From Verrucomicrobiaceae bacterium (GTDB lineage: Bacteria; Verrucomicrobiota; Verrucomicrobiia; Chthoniobacterales; Terrimicrobiaceae): a stretch of DNA of 49,974 nt. The DNA lies in assembly GCA_007280915.1 (NCBI GenBank), contig QYQL01000103.1, positions 1 to 49,974 of the forward strand. Direction: 5' to 3'. This document shows positions 1-7,141 of the stretch, in pieces; within the stretch, counting starts at the first letter, position 1, and every line of letters starts with the position of its first letter. Position numbers and translations under genes: made by a program. The notes under the pieces are model-generated. The model saw nothing but the letters and a program-made list of their open reading frames with translations, was not told where the DNA came from and searched no databases.

Positions 1-124
1 ATTCCCAATTGTACACCGAACCGGGTGGAATCAACTGATGCCTGCGGTCGGTCCGGAGGCCAAACCCCACCAGCGTTCCCTTGGTAGGGCGCGACGTCCC
101 GGCTCGCCGCGACATTTTACCCAT
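1..124 (-). CDS. Possible 5' fragment of an unrecognised protein (runs off the window edge)
   Basis: An open minus-strand frame begins with ATG at 124 (a second in-frame ATG lies at 115) and stays open to base 1, about 41 codons. It is basic and glycine-rich, with GTLVGFGLRTDRR in the middle. I do not recognise the family. It lies 50 bp downstream of thiE on the same strand, so it could be the next gene of a short operon. No clear ribosome binding site precedes either ATG, and its third-position GC is lower than that of neighbouring genes, so it may be chance. Confidence 0.3.
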   Translation of the reverse strand, partial: MGKMSRRAGTSRPTKGTLVGFGLRTDRRHQLIPPGSVYNWE

Positions 125-174
125 CAGACCGTGATTTTGTATAATGGCAATGCCACAGGTGCCACTCGAACAGT

Positions 175-792
175 TTACGCGAGAATCTGCATGCATTTCT
201 GGCAGTAGGCAGCCGGGTCGCTGGATTGCAGAATTCCGGAGACCACCACAGCGCGCTTCGCTCCTGCGGCAAGCACCTCACTGAGGTTTTCCAGTTTGAT
301 TCCTCCAATACAGAATATCGGAACAGAAACACGGCGGTGCACTTCGGCAACATCCCGCAATCCGACCGGCTTGTAGTCGGGCTTTGTCGGTGTGGCAAAG
401 AGCGGTCCGAAACCGATGTAATCGGCTCCCTCTGAATCCATGGCCTGTGCAAGACTATGGGTCGAGAGGCCGATGATGGCCTCGGGTCCGATCATGGCGC
501 GGACCTTCGCGATCGGCATGTCATCCTGGCCGACATGCACGCCATTCGCGCCGGTTTCCGCAACAAGCTGCGGATGGTCGTTGAGAATGAACGGAACCCC
601 GGCCTCGTGGCAGAGAGGGGCGATCCGCAGGGCGATCGCACGGACGGTTTCAATATCCTGCGTTTTCGCGCGGAGTTGGATCATTCCGACTCCGCCATCC
701 AACATGAGGCGGGTCATTCGGAGTGCGTTGGCGGGATCGACGTATCCGAGATCAAGGATTCCATACAGATAGCAGCGGGATGGGATTTTCAT
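175..792 (-). CDS. thiE: Thiamine-phosphate synthase ThiE
   Basis: ThiE joins the pyrimidine pyrophosphate (HMP-PP) and thiazole phosphate (THZ-P) halves into thiamine phosphate in the cytoplasm. The 205-residue product has the usual length and the family landmarks of this TIM barrel: QLRAK at 39-43, ND at 71-72, HVGQDD at 86-91, STHS at 110-113, the GPLFATPTK loop at 129-137 and the CIGGI phosphate-binding turn at 161-165. The start is ATG 792; an in-frame TTG sits directly before it. No other thiamine gene is in view and no TPP riboswitch is visible upstream. A sigma70-like promoter (807-835) lies just in front. Confidence 0.95.
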   Translation of the reverse strand: MKIPSRCYLYGILDLGYVDPANALRMTRLMLDGGVGMIQLRAKTQDIETVRAIALRIAPLCHEAGVPFILNDHPQLVAETGANGVHVGQDDMPIAKVRAMIGPEAIIGLSTHSLAQAMDSEGADYIGFGPLFATPTKPDYKPVGLRDVAEVHRRVSVPIFCIGGIKLENLSEVLAAGAKRAVVVSGILQSSDPAAYCQKCMQILA

Positions 793-806
793 CAAACTTT
801 GCTGTG

Positions 807-835
807 AAAATAGACGTGCGCTGGCAGGTTTCCAA
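807..835 (-). promoter_or_regulatory. Candidate sigma70 promoter of thiE
   Basis: Read on the minus strand, TTGGAA (835-830) and TATTTT (812-807) are separated by exactly 17 bases. A transcript starting about seven bases further on would have a leader of only around 8 nt before the thiE ATG at 792. Prediction from hexamers only. Confidence 0.4.
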
Positions 836-1080
836 TACGGTATTTGACCCGCGATGCCTTACTGCTTGACCGCCCCCAGCCGCTCGCAGAAAAGACGTCA
901 GTCCCGCGTATTGACGCCATTTTCGGACAACGGCAGGAGAATCTGCCCCTCAGCGGGCATGGCAGCCGCGTTTGATTCACTTCGCAGCGGGCAGGTGCCG
1001 TGTGAGGGAACAACCCACATCGGCGGTTTTGATCTCCTGCGTGGTTTGACAGGGGCATAACTTCGGCGACACTCCCCGCA
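836..1080. other. Intergenic region between divergent thiE and the MBL hydrolase
   Basis: About 245 bases without a convincing gene. Short frames exist on both strands but none has a recognisable product or ribosome binding site. Several TTGAC-like hexamers are present, including one at about 1047, but none has a good -10 at the right distance. No riboswitch or tRNA fold was seen. Confidence 0.4.
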
Positions 1081-1854
1081 ATGCTCGAAGACAATCATGC
1101 TGACATTTTGGGAAAGGCCTGCTCCGGGCTAGGGATCTCGCCGGGCCGGTTCCCGGGGGCATTTCTTGATTCTCCCGATGAAGTCGGTTTGAGGGCCGCC
1201 GCCGGGTCGCTCGGGCTGGCAGCCGGTCCGCTCGCGGCGATTGCACGCGGGGAGTATCTGCCCGATGCAGGTCTGGTGCCCGATGGGCTCGCAATGCTCA
1301 CAACGCCTTTCGGCGGCATGCTGGTGAATTCTTATGTTGTGTGGGATGGGAAATCCGCCGCCGCCTTCGACACGGGGTCCGATTGCGACGGGATATTGGA
1401 TCTCGTCCGCGAGCGCGGGCTCCGGCTCGAATCGGTCTTCATCACGCATGCCCACGGCGACCATATTTACGATCTCGACCGCCTTCTGGAAAAGACCGGG
1501 GCGAAAGCCTGGACCGGCGAGGCGGTCGCCGGAGCGGAGTTGTTCGCTCCCGGGCGCGGATTTTCATTGGGGTCCTTGAAAATTTCAACCCGCCTGACGC
1601 GCGGCCACTCGCCGAGCGGGATCACCTATGTGGTCGAGGGGCTCTCCCGCCGGATCGCGATCACCGGCGATGCCCTCTTTGCCGGTTCGATGGGCGGCGG
1701 AAAAGTTTCTTACGCCGACGCGCTCCGGACGACGCGCGATGAGATCCTGTCCCTTCCGCCGGACACCCTGGTCTGTCCCGGGCACGGGCCGATGACCACG
1801 GTGGGCGGGGAACTCGTACACAATCCGTTTTTTGCCGTTCAGGTGGGGCGTTGA
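1081..1854 (+). CDS. Metallo-beta-lactamase fold hydrolase (glyoxalase II-like)
   Basis: A 257-residue MBL-fold hydrolase. The metal site is complete: THAHGDH at 122-128, GHS with His176, TGD with Asp197 followed by LFAGSMGGG, and CPGHGP with His235. This arrangement is typical of glyoxalase II-like thioester hydrolases and their broader MBL relatives; the substrate cannot be read from the sequence. An N-terminal stretch of about 70 residues with no recognised motif precedes the domain. The TGA overlaps a possible TTG start of the MATE gene (1851), and the ATG of that gene is 3 bases beyond, so the two are probably co-transcribed. Confidence 0.85.
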   Translation: MLEDNHADILGKACSGLGISPGRFPGAFLDSPDEVGLRAAAGSLGLAAGPLAAIARGEYLPDAGLVPDGLAMLTTPFGGMLVNSYVVWDGKSAAAFDTGSDCDGILDLVRERGLRLESVFITHAHGDHIYDLDRLLEKTGAKAWTGEAVAGAELFAPGRGFSLGSLKISTRLTRGHSPSGITYVVEGLSRRIAITGDALFAGSMGGGKVSYADALRTTRDEILSLPPDTLVCPGHGPMTTVGGELVHNPFFAVQVGR

Positions 1855-1856
1855 AC

Positions 1857-3206
1857 ATGGACACGCGTCAACCCGGCGGAGTGTTCCGTGCCGTGCCACC
1901 ACTGCTGATGCTTGCGGTGCCGATGCTGGCGGGCCAGGCCGGGCAGGTTTTGATGCAGATGACCGACACGGTGATGGTCGGTCGTCTTGGTGCGATTCCT
2001 TTGGCGGGCGCGGCGCTGGCTGGCAACTTCCTGATGTTCGCGCTGTATTTTGCCTATGGCTCGCTCGGAGCGGTGGCTCCACGGATTGCGCATGCCTTCG
2101 GGTCGGGTAACGACAGCGGGGTGGGAGCTGCGTCCCGCGCCGGAATGGTCCTCGCGTTCGGAATCGGGATTTTCGTCGCGGGGGGCCTCACTCTGGTCGT
2201 TCCGTTTCTCGGCCACCTCGGGCAACCGGTGGAAGTGGTCGGAGTGACGGGTGGATATCTTTTTCTTTTGGCCTGGTCGCTGCCTGCGGCGCTGGCGTCG
2301 CTCGTATTCGGTCAGACCGCCGAGGCAGTGAACCGGCCATGGCCGGTGGTCTCCTTTATGGCCGGAGCGCTGGTTTTAAATGGCATTCTGAACTACCTGC
2401 TGATCTTCGGGCATTTCGGGTTTCCGGCACTCGGGCTGGCGGGATCCGGATGGGCCACGCTCGCCGCTCGATGGGTCCAGGCTGCCGCCATGGGAGTCTG
2501 GGTCTGGCGCGGGGCCGGGATGAGGAAGTTCGTGGTCTTTCGAAGACGGACCGACCGGCCGCTTCTGCGCAGCCTTCTGCGCGACGGGCTTCCCGTGGCC
2601 GGTCAGGACGTGCTTGAAGGCGGATCATTCGCCCTCGGGTCTTTGATGATCGGCTGGGTCGGAGTAACGGCGCTTGCTGCCAATCAGGTGACGATCAGCA
2701 TCGCGTCACTGGCGTGGATGTTTCCCATTTCGCTTTCCATGGCTGCCGGAGTCCGGGTGGCTCAGGCGATGGGGGCCGGCGATCTCGCTGCTGCAAGGCG
2801 TTCCGGCATTGCCGGAGTCGTGGTGGGGGCCGGATTGATGTCGGTGTGCGCGGTGATCTACGTGGTGTTTGGAAAGACCTTCGCCGGGATGTTCACTTCC
2901 GACCGTGAAGTGGCGGCGCTGGCTGGAACGCTCGTGACCATCGCGGGAGTGTATCAGATATCGGACGCGATCCAGTCGGTGAGCCTCGGCTCGCTGCGCG
3001 GGTTGCTCGACAACCGGGTCCCGCTTGTCGCCAATGCGGTCTGCTACTGGGTTCTCTGCCTGCCGACGGTATATTTTCTGACATTCCCCATGGGCCTTGG
3101 CGCGGTCGGTATGTGGCTCGGGTATCTACCCTGGATGGCTTTGACCGGCGTTTTCTTTCTCTGGAGATTTCTTCGCAAAACCTCGCCGGTGCGGCAGAGT
3201 CATTGA
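1857..3206 (+). CDS. MATE family multidrug/Na+ efflux protein
   Basis: A polytopic inner-membrane protein of about 449 residues with roughly twelve hydrophobic segments and the MATE signature near the N-terminus (MLAVPMLAGQAGQVLMQMTDT..VGRLG). MATE proteins export organic cations or other metabolites in exchange for Na+ or H+. The two-fold repeat is visible: the second half restarts at about residue 240 with GLPVAGQDVLEGGSF. I take ATG 1857 as the start; TTG 1851 is an in-frame alternative that would overlap the upstream stop. The TGA is immediately followed by the GTG of the exosortase, so the two are translationally linked. Confidence 0.92.
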   Translation: MDTRQPGGVFRAVPPLLMLAVPMLAGQAGQVLMQMTDTVMVGRLGAIPLAGAALAGNFLMFALYFAYGSLGAVAPRIAHAFGSGNDSGVGAASRAGMVLAFGIGIFVAGGLTLVVPFLGHLGQPVEVVGVTGGYLFLLAWSLPAALASLVFGQTAEAVNRPWPVVSFMAGALVLNGILNYLLIFGHFGFPALGLAGSGWATLAARWVQAAAMGVWVWRGAGMRKFVVFRRRTDRPLLRSLLRDGLPVAGQDVLEGGSFALGSLMIGWVGVTALAANQVTISIASLAWMFPISLSMAAGVRVAQAMGAGDLAAARRSGIAGVVVGAGLMSVCAVIYVVFGKTFAGMFTSDREVAALAGTLVTIAGVYQISDAIQSVSLGSLRGLLDNRVPLVANAVCYWVLCLPTVYFLTFPMGLGAVGMWLGYLPWMALTGVFFLWRFLRKTSPVRQSH

Positions 3207-4055
3207 GTGCATAGGACGAACAGAAGATCTCTCCGTGAGTTGGGCCCCGCGGTCATCGCGTGGGCCGCATTGGTCCTTCTTTTCTGGCGTGCCATCACCT
3301 GGCTGGCTGCGACCGCATTGGTTCGGGAGCAGGTCGGGCATGCCGCTGTCGTCCTGACATTCGGGCTCTTGTTTTTGCTGCGTGATCGCCCGGGCGGCAA
3401 TCCGCTCGAACTGCGGTTCGACCGGCGAGCGGTGCAGTTCTACCTCGGCGCGGTCGTGTCCGCCGGGCTCGCAGCCCTGCTGCACGAGCCGCTGCTGATG
3501 TTGTGCGGCCTCGGGTTTCTTGCGGGAGCCGTGCTCTTGTTCGTGCTCGGCGATGAGGTGTTTCGTCCGGCACTGGGTTTCGGGCTCGCGTTCACCGGGT
3601 TCACCGCCCTGAGCATATTATTCCCGTTTGCCGACTGGCCGTTGCGTGTGTTGGCCGGTAAAATGGCCGGCTGGTTCCTCGGACTGCTCGGGAATCCGGC
3701 GCAGTTCGGCTTCACCGGCGAACCGCTGCGGCTGGTTCTGGTGAGCGGAGGGCGACCGTTTGAAGTCGCCGCAGAATGCAACGGCTTCGGAATCATCAGC
3801 GGTTGCGTTCTTCTCGCGCTGCTGTTGGTTTTCAGCAGGAGGTTGCGGGTGGTGGACAAATTGATGATCCTTGTGCTCGCGCCATTGCTCGGGCTGATCT
3901 CGAACGCGCTGCGGATCTTTCTCATCGTCCTGCTCGCACCCATGGCTGGCGATCATTACGCGATCATGCACGAGGCCGTCGGCGTCGCGCTGTTCTTCGG
4001 AACCCTCGCTTTTGTGTGGTGGCTGGTGGCCGGCCTGCCCGAGCGGGTCAGATGA
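3207..4055 (+). CDS. Exosortase/archaeosortase family transpeptidase
   Basis: A 282-residue integral membrane protein with about eight hydrophobic segments. It carries the exosortase catalytic triad: Cys191 in AECNGF, Arg236 in SNALRI and His255 in MHEAVG. Exosortases cut C-terminal sorting signals (PEP-CTERM and relatives) of exported proteins and are typically linked to exopolysaccharide production. The start is GTG, directly abutting the MATE stop. The subtype cannot be decided by eye, and no protein in this window ends in a recognisable PEP-CTERM-like tail. The 3' end overlaps the convergent FmdB-like gene by 8 bases. Confidence 0.9.
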   Translation: MHRTNRRSLRELGPAVIAWAALVLLFWRAITWLAATALVREQVGHAAVVLTFGLLFLLRDRPGGNPLELRFDRRAVQFYLGAVVSAGLAALLHEPLLMLCGLGFLAGAVLLFVLGDEVFRPALGFGLAFTGFTALSILFPFADWPLRVLAGKMAGWFLGLLGNPAQFGFTGEPLRLVLVSGGRPFEVAAECNGFGIISGCVLLALLLVFSRRLRVVDKLMILVLAPLLGLISNALRIFLIVLLAPMAGDHYAIMHEAVGVALFFGTLAFVWWLVAGLPERVR

Positions 4056-4563
4056 AATCCGCCATCTCGTAGAGAGCTGGATCGCGGACAGGCTGTCGCG
4101 GGCGGCGGGTCTGCGCGCTGGGATCATCGCTGGCGGGTTCCTCCGGCAGATCCATGTTTTCAAATGCGTCCCCGAACTCCTCCTCGAGCTTTTCGGGGTC
4201 CTCGCCCGATTCCAGACGCCGGATCATCTGTTCCATTTCCTTCGGCATCTGCTGGCCGGTGGCCTCGGTCATTTTCCGCATCATCCTTCCGAGCGCGTGG
4301 GGATCCGGATTGCCCTCGTCCATGCCCGACATCTCGCGTTCCATTTCCGCCATCACGCGTTCCATGCGCGGGTCGGAGGAATCCGGCGTCCCGCTCTTTT
4401 TTTCCGAGGCGCGCCCGGTCACGGCGAACCGCGAGATCATCCGCTCCATCTTCGCCCCCGGCTTGTCCGGACAGCGAGGGGTCGCTTTTCCCTGCGAAAG
4501 GCTGCGGGCGAAAAACGAATAAACCTTGTTCGTGTCGGGAGAGTAGAATTCGTAAATCGGCAT
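4048..4563 (-). CDS. FmdB-like small protein with degenerate zinc ribbon
   Basis: The 171-residue product opens with MPIYEF, the hallmark of the FmdB zinc-ribbon family, but only one cysteine (in TPRCPD) is present where the family normally has two CxxC pairs, so it probably binds no zinc. The rest is acidic and methionine-rich, with predicted helices (MERVMAEMEREMSGMDE; MGRMMRKM-like stretch) and a basic tail. The role is unknown. It lies 36 bp downstream of the NusG-like gene on the same strand and overlaps the exosortase 3' end. Confidence 0.6.
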   Translation of the reverse strand: MPIYEFYSPDTNKVYSFFARSLSQGKATPRCPDKPGAKMERMISRFAVTGRASEKKSGTPDSSDPRMERVMAEMEREMSGMDEGNPDPHALGRMMRKMTEATGQQMPKEMEQMIRRLESGEDPEKLEEEFGDAFENMDLPEEPASDDPSAQTRRPRQPVRDPALYEMADFI

Positions 4564-4599
4564 GTCGGGAATTTTGAAAGAAATTTTCGATTCGTCAAA

Positions 4600-5127
4600 T
4601 CACCTTGGCGCCATCGGATGCCTGGCGTCCGGCAGGACCGCATTTCCCGGGACTTCGACCTCTCGCTCCATGCCGAGCAGTTCGAGCAGGACGGTGACGC
4701 GCTCCCGCGCCGGCATGACCTTGGTGACGATCGCCCGGATTCCCTGAAAGGGTCCCTCGACCACCTGAACCTCCTCGCCGATTTCCACGGTGTTGGGGAT
4801 TTCCACGGTTTCCTCGGCTGTTACCGACGCCTTGAGTTCGTCGATCACCCCGTCGGGAACCACTGCGGGAATCCCGCCGAATCCGACGATCGTCGAGACC
4901 CCGTTTGTGGTGGCGACCATCCGGTGTTGATTCGGGTAGTCAAACCTGGCGAACAAGTATCCCGGGAACATGGCTTCGGTGACGCGCGCACGTCCGCTCC
5001 GGCGGGCCCGCTCAAACTTTAGGAGCGGGCAAAACACTTCCACCCTGACTTCGCCCAGCAGCGAATGCTTCGCCGCCCGCTCATGTCTGGGGCGGGTTTT
5101 AAGGCAATACCATTTTTCTTCACACAT
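4600..5127 (-). CDS. NusG/RfaH-type transcription antitermination paralogue
   Basis: A 175-residue protein with the two-domain NusG plan: an NGN domain (about 5-105; KWYCLKTRPRHE at the start, then FPGYLFARFD) and a KOW domain (about 122-155; VQVVEGPFQGIRA). NusG homologues bind RNA polymerase and modify pausing and termination. The FPGYLF signature and the absence of the secE/rplK context suggest a specialised paralogue such as RfaH or UpxY, which act on polysaccharide or surface operons. The neighbouring exosortase and the glycosyltransferase cluster 34 kb away are plausible targets, by inference only. Confidence 0.85.
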   Translation of the reverse strand: MCEEKWYCLKTRPRHERAAKHSLLGEVRVEVFCPLLKFERARRSGRARVTEAMFPGYLFARFDYPNQHRMVATTNGVSTIVGFGGIPAVVPDGVIDELKASVTAEETVEIPNTVEIGEEVQVVEGPFQGIRAIVTKVMPARERVTVLLELLGMEREVEVPGNAVLPDARHPMAPR

Positions 5128-5248
5128 CCGAGGTGGCGCATTTTGCCTGATGTCGCCGCCATGACAAGCCCCCAGAATTGTGACGGAACTGTAACATTTC
5201 CACGGTTTTCAGCGGCGCTCAAATTGTGAATAAGTTGTCAATAATCGT

Positions 5249-6037
5249 ATGAAATTTTACCGGACTGGATGGATTTCGGACGTTCATCTCGGAACCCGCG
5301 GGAGCCGTGCGGCGGCGCTTCTGGAGTTTCTGAGGGACACCGAATTCGAAACCCTTTATCTGGTCGGGGACCTCATCGACATCTGGGCGCTCCGCCGGGG
5401 GATTTTCTGGCCGCAGGAACACAATGACGTGATCCAAAAAATTCTGCGCAAGGGGCGCAAAGGGACGGAGATTATCTATATCGTCGGAAACCACGACGAG
5501 TTCCTTGCGGGATTTTTCGGTTCGTATGCCAGCGTGACCCTTCAGAAAAACGCGCTGCATATCACGGCGGACGGGCGCCGTCTTCTGGTGATGCATGGGC
5601 ACGAACTCGACACGGTGGTTCAGAACATGGGCTGGCTCGCGCATGCCGGCGACATCGGATACACGGTTCTTCTCCGCTGCAACGGACTGGTGAATTTCTT
5701 CCGTCGCATTCTGGGACTCGGCCACTGGTCGCTGAGCGCCTACGTCAAAGCCGAGGTGAAAAATGTGGTGAGCTTCATCGGGCAGTTTGAGGAAGCCGTC
5801 GTGCGGTATGCGAAGGATTACGATGTGGACGGCGTTCTCTGCGGGCACATCCACACCGCCTCGGTCAGAAAGATCGGAGGCATCGAATACTACAACACCG
5901 GCGACTGGGTGGAGAGCTGCACCGCCATCGTCGAACACTACGACGGGCACCTTGAGTTGATTGAGCCGGAGGAAACCGTTCCGTCTGACAAGCCTTCGGC
6001 GGAGCCGCTCCGCGAACTCGAGCCCGCCGGGGCCTGA
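5249..6037 (+). CDS. LpxH-like UDP-2,3-diacylglucosamine diphosphatase / metallophosphoesterase
   Basis: A 262-residue calcineurin-like phosphoesterase with all metal-binding blocks: SDVHLG (10-15), GDLID (40-44), GNHD (80-83), HGHE (116-119) and GHIH (199-202). The spacing and the YNTGDWVESCT block match the LpxH-like UDP-2,3-diacylglucosamine hydrolases of the lipid A pathway, so a Gram-negative envelope is implied. The substrate is inferred from family, and other phosphoesterases share these blocks. Its TGA directly abuts the stop of the convergent L,D-transpeptidase (TGATCA). Confidence 0.8.
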   Translation: MKFYRTGWISDVHLGTRGSRAAALLEFLRDTEFETLYLVGDLIDIWALRRGIFWPQEHNDVIQKILRKGRKGTEIIYIVGNHDEFLAGFFGSYASVTLQKNALHITADGRRLLVMHGHELDTVVQNMGWLAHAGDIGYTVLLRCNGLVNFFRRILGLGHWSLSAYVKAEVKNVVSFIGQFEEAVVRYAKDYDVDGVLCGHIHTASVRKIGGIEYYNTGDWVESCTAIVEHYDGHLELIEPEETVPSDKPSAEPLRELEPAGA

Positions 6038-6586
6038 TCAAAGACCCGGACGCAGGGGGCTGTCGCTGATGATCACCCGCGCGCCGACACCGACGGTGTT
6101 GAACAGCTCGATGACGTCGCGGGATTTCATGCGGATGCAGCCGTAGCTCGCCGGCGTTCCGATGTTGCGTTCCTCCGGTGTGCCGTGGATGTAGATGCAC
6201 CGTCCGAATGCATGGCGGTTCTGATATTCCGAACCGTCGAGCCAGAGGATTCTCGTCACGATCGGGTCGCGGCCCGGCGCATCGGGCACGAGGATTTCTC
6301 CCGTCGGCCGCCGTGATTTGAAAACCATTCCCGCCGGTGCGCCTCCGCCGATTTTTTTCTTCACGCGCAGCGAGCCGAGCGGCGTCGCATTGCTGCCCGG
6401 TCGATCGCCGAGTCCGAATTTCGAGGTGGAGACCGGGTAGCAGGCGATCGGTTTTCCATCCCGGAGAACCACCATGCGTTGTTCAGCCGTGCTGATCAGC
6501 ACGCGGTGGCGCGTGTCGCCGCCGCAGCCCGAGAATACGAACAGCGCGGCGATGCACCCCGCGATTTTCAAGAAATGGAATCTCAC
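6038..6586 (-). CDS. Lipoprotein L,D-transpeptidase (YkuD family)
   Basis: A 182-residue exported enzyme. A short signal sequence ends in a lipobox, FSGC, with Cys21 as the expected lipidated residue. The YkuD catalytic block is intact: HGT at 134-136 and SYGCIRM at 148-154, with Cys150 as nucleophile. L,D-transpeptidases form 3-3 cross-links in peptidoglycan or attach lipoproteins to it. The start is GTG at 6586. The gene is divergent from nrdR, with 63 bp between them. Confidence 0.9.
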   Translation of the reverse strand: MRFHFLKIAGCIAALFVFSGCGGDTRHRVLISTAEQRMVVLRDGKPIACYPVSTSKFGLGDRPGSNATPLGSLRVKKKIGGGAPAGMVFKSRRPTGEILVPDAPGRDPIVTRILWLDGSEYQNRHAFGRCIYIHGTPEERNIGTPASYGCIRMKSRDVIELFNTVGVGARVIISDSPLRPGL

Positions 6587-6594
6587 AAAAAGAA

Positions 6595-6623
6595 TTGACC
6601 ATTCAATATGTTGTGTCGATTGT
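6595..6623 (+). promoter_or_regulatory. Candidate nrdR promoter
   Basis: TTGACC (6595-6600) and GATTGT (6618-6623) are separated by 17 bases. The spacer is filled almost exactly by an NrdR-box-like sequence. The transcript would begin near 6630, about 20 nt before the nrdR ATG. Prediction from sequence only. Confidence 0.4.
6601..6616 (+). promoter_or_regulatory. Candidate NrdR box 1
   Basis: ATTCAATATGTTGTGT matches the published NrdR-box consensus ACACWATATATWGTGT at 13 of 16 positions by my count. It lies between the candidate -35 and -10 of nrdR, a position suited to repression. Confidence 0.5.
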
Positions 6624-6642
6624 CGAAATCAACCCCGTTTGC

Positions 6643-6658
6643 ACACAATATGCGATGC
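6643..6658 (+). promoter_or_regulatory. Candidate NrdR box 2 (weak)
   Basis: ACACAATATGCGATGC shares the first nine positions with the NrdR-box consensus and 11 of 16 overall. It starts 42 bp after box 1, about four helical turns, and overlaps the nrdR start codon. NrdR boxes usually occur in phased pairs, which supports this site, but the match alone is weak and is partly fixed by coding sequence. Confidence 0.3.
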
Positions 6659-7141
6659 CCGAAGTGCGGCTCTTTGGAAGACAAAGTCATTGATTCCCGG
6701 CTGTCGAAAGACGGCGGGAGCATTCGTCGGCGTCGGGAGTGCCTTGGTTGCGAGACCCGCTACACAACCTACGAGCAACTGGAGCGGATTGAGTTGAGGG
6801 CAATCAAACGTGACGGTCGGCACGAGCCGTTCGACCGACACAAGCTGCTGGGCAGCATCACCAAGGCCTGCGAGAAGCGCCCGATCGGGCTCGATGAAAT
6901 GGAGGAGGCAGTCGAGGATATCATCCAGGGATTGGAGGCCGCCCAGGAACGCGAGGTGCCCACGCGGGTCATCGGCGCGAGGGTCATGGAAAAACTTCAT
7001 GTCCTCGATCCGGTTGCCTATGTCCGATACGCGTCGGTCTACCGACAGTTTCAGGAAATCGGCGACTTCATCGATGAGATCCAGTCGTTTGAAAAACGCG
7101 CCGGGCGGACGCCCGCCCAGCCGGAGCTTTTTAAGGCATGA
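6650..7141 (+). CDS. nrdR: Transcriptional repressor NrdR
   Basis: NrdR senses ATP/dATP and represses ribonucleotide reductase genes. The 163-residue product has the complete zinc ribbon (Cys3, Cys6, Cys31, Cys34 in RCPKCG and CLGCETRYTTYE) and an ATP-cone domain (about 49-139; KRDGRHEPFDRHKL, ending YVRYASVYRQF). I start at ATG 6650 because the family begins MRCPxCG; the longer in-frame ATG at 6608 falls inside the predicted promoter. Its stop overlaps the next gene (ATGA). No nrdA or nrdB gene is in the window. Confidence 0.97.
   Translation: MRCPKCGSLEDKVIDSRLSKDGGSIRRRRECLGCETRYTTYEQLERIELRAIKRDGRHEPFDRHKLLGSITKACEKRPIGLDEMEEAVEDIIQGLEAAQEREVPTRVIGARVMEKLHVLDPVAYVRYASVYRQFQEIGDFIDEIQSFEKRAGRTPAQPELFKA

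Noticed and set aside
796-1080. Possible small RNA, riboswitch or gene in the thiE/MBL gap
   Set aside because: No TPP-riboswitch core, no tRNA-like fold, and only short frames without ribosome sites.
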